Source: Saccoglossus kowalevskii (taxonomy: Eukaryota > Hemichordata > Enteropneusta > Harrimaniidae). From it: DNA of 64,000 bases. Under the pieces are notes generated by a model. The model saw only the letters and a list, made by a program, of their open reading frames with translations, had not been told where the DNA came from and searched no databases. Below, piece after piece: positions 60,701 to 64,000 of the stretch. Where the stretch lies: positions 533,211 to 597,210 of the forward strand of contig NW_003137821.1 in NCBI RefSeq assembly GCF_000003605.2, in the 5' to 3' direction. Made by a program: the position numbers and the translations under genes. Numbering within the stretch: position 1 is the stretch's first letter; every line of letters starts with the position of its first letter.

Positions 60701-63700
60701 CTGTTCAGTTTTAAAACCAAGCATGAATTTGCATGTATTCACTTCTACGAACTCTCCTTTGCTTTCCTTTGGTGTTAATTGCATGCAGTAAATAGATCTA
60801 TCGATAACCACAATGAATAATCTTCATTTAATCCATAGAAACACCCTGCTATAGCAATCCTTGCCAAAACGGAGGCGTTTGCGAGGTGTATTCTTACACT
60901 ATATTTATATGTCACTGTGCGCACGGATACATGGGATATGTGTGCCAAATTGGTGAGGGGATATATACATGAACATTGACACAGGACCCCGTTTGAATGA
61001 ACGATGTCATATTGACATTCGTCAATATTAATATTCATCGAGGTTCTACCTGTCAGTGCGCATGATCATATATATGTGTGTGTGTGTTTATTTTTTTATT
61101 TTACATGGTATTTGTTTTATAATTTGTATAATGACAAACTATTTCTCTCGATATTATGTATATCCTGATATTACATTTGAAGTTTGATATATAGAATATG
61201 TATAATGTTCACTGTATCAAATGGCAACTTTACGTCATACATGGAAGGATATAATATTTCACATCACGGTGAATTTATTTCGAATATGAGAACGAAACTG
61301 ATCACCACGAGTTCCTCCATCAACATACATTTTATATAAAGACATAAACACCTACTGTGATATTTGGGTAAAATACATTTTGGTTTTGATAATGGGTGTG
61401 ATCTCAAAATATACAGTAAAGATAAACCTTAAAGAAGAGCGATAGCAAACAGCAAAAGAGATCGAGATGTCTGCTTAACAAGCTAGGTTATAGTTACAGT
61501 TATTGTTTACAAGCCACGTGCATCAAAGTTTTGATGTCATTTAATTAGACTGGCGCAGTCGGGGCGATTAATTTGTGTTTATAGTTTAAATAAAATTAAA
61601 AAATTCGCGACTGGTTTATTCTGCAGAAAATTCATTGCTATTAAATATTCATGAATGCACATATTATAATGAGGTGGGCGCGGAATTACTAGTACGTGCA
61701 TAATGAGGTCAACATGGTAAAGGTCACACTGCAGACTCAACATGTCGGCACGTTGAAATTCGAGTTTGTCGTAGTCGTCGTTTCTAATTCATCATAATGT
61801 GTAAAAAAGTAACTCGAACTAGTCGTAGAATTAAAAAAAAAAAATCGGCTGCTACAATCAGCCGACGTCTTCTCGGGCAGAGGTCAGTTGAAGAGACGTT
61901 GTGATTGGCTTAGATGATTGTCAATTAAAACACTCATTAACATAATTACCCGTTGAAAAATCAACGGGTTCCTGCAGTGTCTGTAGAGGGTCATGCAGAT
62001 TAATCCAGTCGTGGTGATTTCGCAGTTACAGGGGATTTCGCGCTAACACCTCCATTTCGCGAAATTTCGTTTTATTTAAACAACAAAAACAAATTAATCG
62101 CCCCGACTGCGCCAGTCTATCATTTGATATAATTGGTGTTAATTTTAACTTTGATATTCGGTAACATATGTCGTAGTATTGCCAGTTAAATGTAATTTGT
62201 GATTAATCTTTCTTCATGACATATATGTTCTTCCAAGACTGACATATGTATTATTGTCTTTGCACATAGCTTCTGATCCATGTCTGAGCACACCGTGCCT
62301 GAACGGCGGTACCTGCAGCTCGTATAACAACAATGAGGAATTCGTCTGTCAGTGCCTTTCTCCGTGGACTGGAGACAGATGCGAAACAGGTAATACTTGC
62401 CCACGATTATGTTACTATGCAACGTTATATTAGTTGTTAAACACTAAGCGATGGTATATAGTATTTGAAACACTACATAAATGATATAAGTGTTGTCTCC
62501 ATACCTTCATGAATAAAACCTCTAGTAGCGATATCGCAGAAAAAAAACCTCTCCTTTTTTCAATATAAACATTCTTATATAATATTGTTTATATATGCAA
62601 CATGCTCCATGTATGTCATAATTAATCATACTAGGTGTGATTTACATACTTTCAATATTACCTACTGGGTTTATAGATAACGCAGGACCCTGTAACTCGT
62701 CTCCGTGTCTAAACAATGGTGTATGCACCGCAACAGACGACACATATTCGTGTTCTTGTCCTACTGGCTATGAGGGCACACGATGTGAAACTACAGGTAG
62801 ATTCTATAGAACAAGATCTAACATGTTAGAGTCATATGCTAAACATTAGATTGTAATTGTATTTTAGTATTACAAATAAGCGTAGTGAATATCTGTAGCT
62901 GTTTTTTGTCTGTAGTGTTTATATTATTATTGCCTTCTGTAATTGTATCGTGTCTTTTTGTGTGGCGTTCTTTTCTTCATGCTTACGTTTGTGTGTATGC
63001 ATAATATTATCTAATAATTTACCACACGTTTAAATTTCTAATACAAACCAGTGACCTCCCCCTGCGATAACAATCCATGCCAAAACGATGGCTACTGCAT
63101 AGCATCCGATGATTCTCCCGGATATGTTTGCTACTGCCTTGATGAGTACTCTGGCGATCACTGCCAGAATCGTAAGTTTGTTCTACAAGTAGTGCAAATG
63201 GTTAATGATTTGTTTTAACTCTTTTGGGAAGTGGGCTTATAACGGAAAATAATCACTAATATATAAACTCAAAATATTTTAACATGCATCAAAAAGTAAC
63301 GCGTTTAACATTGTCTGTCTGTAGCTGTAATATGCTATTAAATTTCATAATAATAATTATTGCGTCAATAATAATTATTCAAACACTTAACATAACAGTG
63401 TAATTGTAATATGAAGAAATAACATACGTTAATATTCAGGTTGCAACTTCTATACAATTGAACATTACAATGAATTTCATGCGTGAACACTGCATGGTTA
63501 GACACTTTTCACAAATGGCTGCTGAAATCTCGTAGAGAGCGAGGAAACTATGGGACTTTTTTCACCCTCAAATAGTGTTCCATTTATACCGCCTTCGAGC
63601 CCACCGTTCTAAATACCATGGTTAAGAACTGTGGACGCGACGATGTTAATGATATGGAACATATTCTTGGTGGACGGGATGGTGGGTGGGATGGTGGATG

Positions 63701-64000
63701 GGTTGGCTGTCCGGTCACAAGTCTCGCGGTTCTTTCGCTCTTAACGAGATTTTGACTGCCATTCACGAATAAGGTCTAATGCGAACAATTATAAATTGTA
63801 ATGTTTTGTAATTGTTTAATTTCGGGACATTTCTAATGTTAACACATTTATTATACGTGTGCTTATATCAATAACCATGCTCAATATTTAATGATTTAAT
63901 TATGCTTTCTGTCAACAGTGACATTGCGTTACGTTCACATACATTAATGATCACGCTTATTTTACAGACAGTGGTAACGCATGCGGTGTTGGGAATGAAA
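25099..64000 (+). CDS. Fibropellin-like secreted EGF/CUB protein (36 exons seen, 3' end outside window)
   Basis: Large extracellular protein: signal peptide, EGF1, one CUB, then EGF2-EGF33, with a further exon cut by the window end. About 1,430 residues are visible. Each EGF is one exon of 111-159 bases, symmetrical phase 1-1, with six cysteines (C..PC.NGG.C...C.C..GW.G..C). Signal peptide-EGF-CUB-EGF(n) is the order of sea-urchin fibropellins, which lie in the apical lamina / extracellular matrix and end in an avidin-like domain; that end is not in the window. EGF11-22 are three copies of a four-EGF module. No transmembrane segment is seen. At least one EGF exon may be lost in the gap at 46207-46552. 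Alternatives are other EGF/CUB matrix proteins. The first-exon link over 17.5 kb rests on phase and signal-peptide logic, not transcript data. Confidence 0.9.
26120..26312. repeat. Palindromic MITE-like element, TACTGTA family, copy D
   Basis: Starts TACTGTAAAATCATTTATTT and ends gaataattaatgcatttacagta. Inner arms tttcactgacatttaatttc and gtgaaattaaaacccagtga are complementary in part. Confidence 0.75.
26505..26815. repeat. 60-bp CpG-bearing minisatellite, about 5 copies
   Basis: Unit pattern: tgtaatacgcgttttatttc, gcgtaatacattgtaatac, gagaattgacgttttaattta. Copies begin near 26557, 26617, 26675, 26735 and 26794. Most units keep ACGCGT and TTCGCGTAAT. No unique spacers separate the units, so it is not a CRISPR array. 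Confidence 0.9.
27702..27950. repeat. GC-rich-ended repeat, copy 1
   Basis: Left end ggcggtggtcgcgccgc and the block cgacgcatataacgcgtgaaa match the left half of 33937-34057. The right end shares tgaaattcgaac. The middle is longer than in copy 2. Confidence 0.5.
29407..29755. other. Assembly gap (349 N)
   Basis: Run of N within the first intron of the EGF/CUB gene. Any frame read through it is meaningless. Confidence 1.
30609..30708. repeat. (AAAT)n microsatellite
   Basis: About 25 nearly perfect AAAT units. The reverse strand gives a spurious repeating YLFI frame. Confidence 0.98.
31067..31118. repeat. 11-bp minisatellite
   Basis: Nearly five copies of gtgactggtct with a T/C variant (gtgaccggtct). 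Confidence 0.93.
31801..31850 (+). repeat. Possible 5S-rRNA-like fragment (SINE3-type relic?)
   Basis: tcagagttaagcaacgattg followed by ggtccgcgaggtatagacag and gcgggtgg resembles the middle of 5S rRNA (..gttaagcaac..ggcccggttagtact..). Only about 50 bases match loosely, so this is weak. Confidence 0.2.
32656..32722. repeat. Short diverged TACTGTA-family fragment
   Basis: Contains cagtaaattcgtgaatttaa, aacccagtgaatatgctcaa and ttttacag, as in the palindromes at 19014 and 26120. Confidence 0.4.
33937..34057. mobile_element. GC-rich-ended inverted-repeat element, copy 2
   Basis: Left end gcggcagtcgtcgtgc (33938 on) and right end gcacgacgaccaccgc are inverted repeats of 16 bases with two mismatches. 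Between them are cgacgtatacaacgcgtgtaaa and atgaaattcgaac, shared with copy 1. About 120 bases; superfamily unknown. Confidence 0.55.
39087..39105. repeat. (TA)n run
   Basis: About nine TA units. A second TA-rich stretch lies at 40878-40922. Confidence 0.9.
40068..40081 (+). promoter_or_regulatory. CTCF-like motif
   Basis: CCGCTAGATGGCGC differs from the animal CTCF core CCASYAGRKGGCRS at one position (G for A at position 3). One match in 64 kb can arise by chance. Confidence 0.25.
40581..40625. repeat. (GAATA)n microsatellite
   Basis: About nine pentamer units agaat/gaata in the first intron. Confidence 0.97.
42682..42801 (+). CDS. EGF1 exon
   Basis: [13 protein letters not shown] then C.C and NCEM: six cysteines. 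Acceptor tccaacag, donor CAAG|gtaaac, phase 1-1. Has the O-fucose pattern C-ENGG-T-C. Precedes the CUB exon, as in fibropellins. Confidence 0.93.
44168..44497 (+). CDS. CUB domain exon
   Basis: One exon encodes a whole CUB domain of about 110 residues: DDCGSSHY (Cys1), NNQQCYYFI (Cys2), [20 protein letters not shown] (core beta strands with the acidic pair), [12 protein letters not shown] and DGWSLSYEA (end strand). Only the first two of the usual four cysteines are present; the Cys3 position before D-F-L-F-I-G is occupied by Arg/Lys. Acceptor tttacag, donor GCTA|gtaagt; phase 1-1. CUB domains mediate protein-protein contacts in extracellular proteins. Confidence 0.93.
44662..44784 (+). CDS. 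EGF2 exon
   Basis: [28 protein letters not shown]-fucose pattern present. Acceptor ttcaaaag, donor ACAG|gtttgt (non-canonical beyond GT); phase 1-1 fits. Confidence 0.9.
45402..45518 (+). CDS. EGF3 exon
   Basis: [31 protein letters not shown]-glucose pattern C-D-S-D-P-C. Acceptor tctgtag, donor AACG|gtaagt. Confidence 0.93.
46207..46552. other. Assembly gap (346 N)
   Basis: N run in the intron between EGF3 and EGF4. The spacing here (1.1 kb) would allow one more EGF exon inside the gap. Confidence 1.
46631..46750 (+). CDS. EGF4 exon
   Basis: [32 protein letters not shown]. Carries both O-glucose (C-A-S-D-P-C) and O-fucose patterns. Acceptor tttttacag, donor ATAG|gtaact. Confidence 0.93.
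46853..46966 (+). CDS. EGF5 exon
   Basis: [32 protein letters not shown]-glucose pattern. Only about 100 bases after EGF4, the shortest intron in the gene. Donor GAAG|gtcagt. Confidence 0.93.
47841..47960 (+). CDS. EGF6 exon
   Basis: [34 protein letters not shown]-glucose pattern C-E-S-N-P-C. Acceptor tttgttacag, donor ATTG|gtatgt. Confidence 0.94.
48239..48355 (+). CDS. EGF7 exon
   Basis: [31 protein letters not shown]-glucose pattern. Acceptor gcatctag, donor CAAG|gtacgt. Confidence 0.93.
48848..48964 (+). CDS. EGF8 exon
   Basis: [30 protein letters not shown]. The first loop is unusual (C-ERSDL-C, no P before Cys2), so no O-glucose site. Acceptor cctatag, donor TCCG|gtaagc. Confidence 0.92.
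49014..49146. repeat. Diverged relative of the Mutator-like element
   Basis: tagactggcccagtcgtggc at the left resembles the 61546 end, and cacggcttggccagtgtt at the right resembles its reverse complement. Short (about 133 bases) and worn. It lies in the intron after EGF8. Confidence 0.45.
49628..49738 (+). CDS. EGF9 exon
   Basis: [30 protein letters not shown]. First of thirteen consecutive 111-base EGF exons. O-glucose pattern. Acceptor cctgcag, donor ACAG|gtacac. Confidence 0.94.
50445..50555 (+). CDS. EGF10 exon
   Basis: [31 protein letters not shown]-glucose pattern. Acceptor ttgtaaag, donor CATG|gtaaac. Confidence 0.93.
51038..51148 (+). CDS. EGF11 exon (module 1, type A)
   Basis: [30 protein letters not shown]. 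Type A of the four-EGF module (hallmark GGWRGT). O-glucose and O-fucose patterns both present. Acceptor ttttcag. Confidence 0.95.
51642..51752 (+). CDS. EGF12 exon (module 1, type B)
   Basis: [31 protein letters not shown]. Type B (hallmarks TTFQC and GWTNTDC.W). No O-glucose Ser; O-fucose Thr present. Acceptor cattag, donor TGGG|gtaatg. Confidence 0.95.
52045..52155 (+). CDS. EGF13 exon (module 1, type C)
   Basis: [31 protein letters not shown]. Type C (VDHC, C-EV, GWLGT). O-glucose pattern; no O-fucose. Donor CAGG|gtaaag. Confidence 0.95.
52698..52808 (+). CDS. EGF14 exon (module 1, type D)
   Basis: [31 protein letters not shown]. Type D ([20 protein letters not shown]). Both glycosylation patterns. 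Donor CAGG|gtatga. Confidence 0.95.
53017..53127 (+). CDS. EGF15 exon (module 2, type A)
   Basis: [30 protein letters not shown]. Type A. The intron end before it (ctcacaccttacatttcagtgga) nearly repeats that before EGF19. Confidence 0.95.
53197..53210. repeat. (TA)n run
   Basis: About seven TA units in the intron after EGF15. Confidence 0.85.
53546..53656 (+). CDS. EGF16 exon (module 2, type B)
   Basis: [31 protein letters not shown]. Type B; neither O-glucose nor O-fucose pattern. Donor TGGG|gtaatg, as in the other B exons. Confidence 0.95.
53891..54001 (+). CDS. EGF17 exon (module 2, type C)
   Basis: [31 protein letters not shown]. Type C; O-glucose pattern. Shortest intron of the module (234 bases before it). 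Confidence 0.95.
54282..54392 (+). CDS. EGF18 exon (module 2, type D)
   Basis: [31 protein letters not shown]. Type D, the copy most similar to EGF14, also at nucleotide level. Both glycosylation patterns. Confidence 0.95.
54578..54688 (+). CDS. EGF19 exon (module 3, type A)
   Basis: [30 protein letters not shown]. Type A. Both glycosylation patterns. Followed by a longer intron containing a diverged tandem duplication. Confidence 0.95.
54745..55140. repeat. Diverged tandem duplication in intron
   Basis: Two blocks (about 54745-54903 and 54953-55140) share ggttctgcttc, cctctgtgtgtgcaaa / cactgtgtgtaaatacaaa and taatttgcatga. Origin unknown. Confidence 0.5.
55404..55514 (+). CDS. EGF20 exon (module 3, type B)
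   Basis: [31 protein letters not shown]. Type B; no O-glucose or O-fucose pattern. Acceptor actatag, donor TGGG|gtaatg. Confidence 0.95.
55849..55959 (+). CDS. EGF21 exon (module 3, type C)
   Basis: [31 protein letters not shown]. Type C, but the O-glucose Ser is replaced by Asp. Acceptor atggtag, donor CAGG|gtaatg. Confidence 0.94.
56187..56297 (+). CDS. EGF22 exon (module 3, type D, diverged)
   Basis: [30 protein letters not shown]. Occupies the D position of module 3 but is the most diverged copy (lacks NQGTC and YDCDC). O-fucose pattern kept. Acceptor tgccag, donor ATGG|gtagga. Confidence 0.93.
56510..56623 (+). CDS. EGF23 exon
   Basis: [31 protein letters not shown]. One residue longer in the first loop than the module EGFs. 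Acceptor ttttcag, donor CTTG|gtaatc. Confidence 0.94.
56883..56999 (+). CDS. EGF24 exon
   Basis: [30 protein letters not shown]. The residue before Cys2 is Leu rather than Pro. O-fucose Thr present. Acceptor tttctag, donor ATTG|gtaatt. Confidence 0.93.
57723..57881 (+). CDS. EGF25 exon with Thr/Pro linker
   Basis: [18 protein letters not shown] linker, then [12 protein letters not shown] and [12 protein letters not shown]. The only exon with a Thr/Pro spacer, a likely mucin-type O-glycosylated hinge. Both Notch-type glycosylation patterns follow. Acceptor cttgcaag, donor ACCA|gtaaga. Marks a change from V-D-Y-C starts to longer N-terminal extensions. Confidence 0.92.
58666..58800 (+). CDS. 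EGF26 exon
   Basis: [38 protein letters not shown]-glucose pattern C-E-S-S-P-C. Acceptor tttcag, donor GAAT|gtaaga. Confidence 0.93.
59087..59238. repeat. Palindromic MITE-like element, TACTGTA family, copy C
   Basis: Starts TACTGTAATATACTTTATTT and ends with aaattccagctaaaataaagtattttaaagta. Closely related to 10185-10398 over cttggacttaattttcgctg and the central gtgaaaataaaatccagtga. It lies in the intron after EGF26. Confidence 0.8.
59548..59667 (+). CDS. EGF27 exon
   Basis: [33 protein letters not shown]-glucose pattern. Acceptor atttcag, donor ATCC|gtaagt. Confidence 0.93.
60006..60137 (+). CDS. EGF28 exon
   Basis: [36 protein letters not shown]. Short Pro-rich lead-in. No glycosylation consensus. 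Acceptor cctatag, donor TGGG|gtaaat. Confidence 0.93.
60347..60460 (+). CDS. EGF29 exon
   Basis: [32 protein letters not shown]-fucose pattern. Acceptor ctaacag, donor ATCG|gtagat. Confidence 0.93.
60839..60952 (+). CDS. EGF30 exon
   Basis: [32 protein letters not shown]-glucose pattern. Acceptor atccatag, donor ATTG|gtgagg. Confidence 0.92.
61073..61088. repeat. (TG)n run
   Basis: Short atatatgtgtgtgtgtgt stretch in the intron after EGF30. Confidence 0.8.
61546..62119. mobile_element. Non-autonomous Mutator-like element (574 bp)
   Basis: Left end TAGACTGGCGCAGTCGGGGC (61546) continues to GATTAATTTGT, and the right end (to 62119) is its perfect reverse complement over 31 bases. Flanks TCATTTAAT (61537-61545) and TCATTTGAT (62120-62128) form a 9-base target duplication with one mismatch, the length known for Mutator-like transposons. 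No transposase frame. Internal hairpins: cggctg/cagccg near 61847 and cccgttgaaaaatcaacggg near 61950. It sits in the intron between EGF30 and EGF31. Confidence 0.85.
62270..62389 (+). CDS. EGF31 exon
   Basis: [31 protein letters not shown]. Both glycosylation patterns. Acceptor gcacatag lies 142 bases after the transposon copy; donor ACAG|gtaata. Confidence 0.94.
62677..62796 (+). CDS. EGF32 exon
   Basis: [35 protein letters not shown]-glucose pattern. Acceptor tttatag, donor ACAG|gtagat. Confidence 0.94.
63052..63171 (+). CDS. EGF33 exon
   Basis: [31 protein letters not shown]. No glycosylation consensus. Acceptor aaaccag, donor AATC|gtaagt. Confidence 0.93.
63968..64000 (+). CDS. EGF/CUB gene, next exon (cut by window end)
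   Basis: After acceptor ttttacag the frame continues in phase 1 as [11 protein letters not shown]. Only one cysteine is seen and the pattern differs from the EGF starts, so this may open another domain. Identity cannot be decided. Confidence 0.55.

Larger units (their letters stand above)
42802..63967 (+). other. Introns of the EGF/CUB gene, overview
   Basis: Introns range from about 100 bases (EGF4-EGF5) to about 1.4 kb (EGF1-CUB). Apart from the repeats listed separately I see no gene inside them. Stretches over 300 bases with nothing recognisable include 42802-44167, 44785-45401, 45519-46206, 46967-47840, 48356-48847, 49147-49627, 49739-50444, 50556-51037, 51149-51641, 52156-52697, 53128-53545, 55515-55848, 57000-57722, 57882-58665, 60461-60838, 62797-63051 and 63172-63967. 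Almost all have GT..AG ends. Confidence 0.6.

Noticed and set aside
1-64000. Bacterial or phage system
   Set aside because: Spliced animal genes span most of the window. No prokaryotic gene, ribosome binding site or operon was seen.

Overview
The window is animal nuclear DNA. Coding sequence is cut into short exons with GT/AG borders and coherent phases. Introns and spacers are AT-rich and full of microsatellites and small inverted-repeat transposon relics. There is no operon layout, ribosome binding site, CRISPR array or prokaryotic gene. The gene content (an ABCA lipid transporter and a fibropellin-like EGF/CUB protein) suggests a marine invertebrate, probably a deuterostome such as a hemichordate or echinoderm; that placement is inference. 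Two assembly gaps are present (29407-29755 and 46207-46552).

Region 1 (1 to about 18.4 kb, + strand) holds the 3' part of a full-size ABCA-subfamily ABC transporter in 21 exons (321-17601). All phases join. The exons encode the second half of NBD1, the linker, all of TMD2 with its large extracellular loop, a complete NBD2 and the C-terminal VFINF motif before a TAA stop. Residue patterns in TMD2 and NBD2 resemble ABCA12/ABCA13 most. The upstream part of the gene is outside the window. The introns carry several transposon families: hAT-like, piggyBac-like TTAA, an unclassified TACTGTA palindrome family, and an inverted pair.

Region 2 (17.6 to 25.1 kb) is intergenic, with no supported gene. 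Its base composition changes: CpG is visibly more frequent than in the ABCA introns, and GAGGGCGC-type motifs cluster at 21.7-23.2 kb.

Region 3 (25.1 to 64 kb, + strand, running off the right end) is one large secreted-protein gene. A signal-peptide exon at 25099 is followed by a 17.5 kb first intron, one EGF exon, one CUB exon, then 32 further EGF exons and the first bases of another exon. Every internal exon is symmetrical phase 1-1. The order signal peptide, EGF, CUB, EGF(n) is that of sea-urchin fibropellins (apical-lamina / extracellular-matrix proteins). EGF11-EGF22 form a four-exon module (A-B-C-D) repeated three times. Many EGFs carry the Notch-type O-glucose and O-fucose consensus, and none has the classic calcium-binding D-x-D/N-E-C start.

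The two genes are neighbours on the same strand, with no evidence of functional coupling. No clearly new biological system was found. The most notable signals are the triplicated EGF module, a 574-bp Mutator-like element with 31-bp perfect terminal repeats in a late EGF intron, a 60-bp CpG-bearing minisatellite in the giant first intron, and two in-frame candidate acceptors in NBD2.
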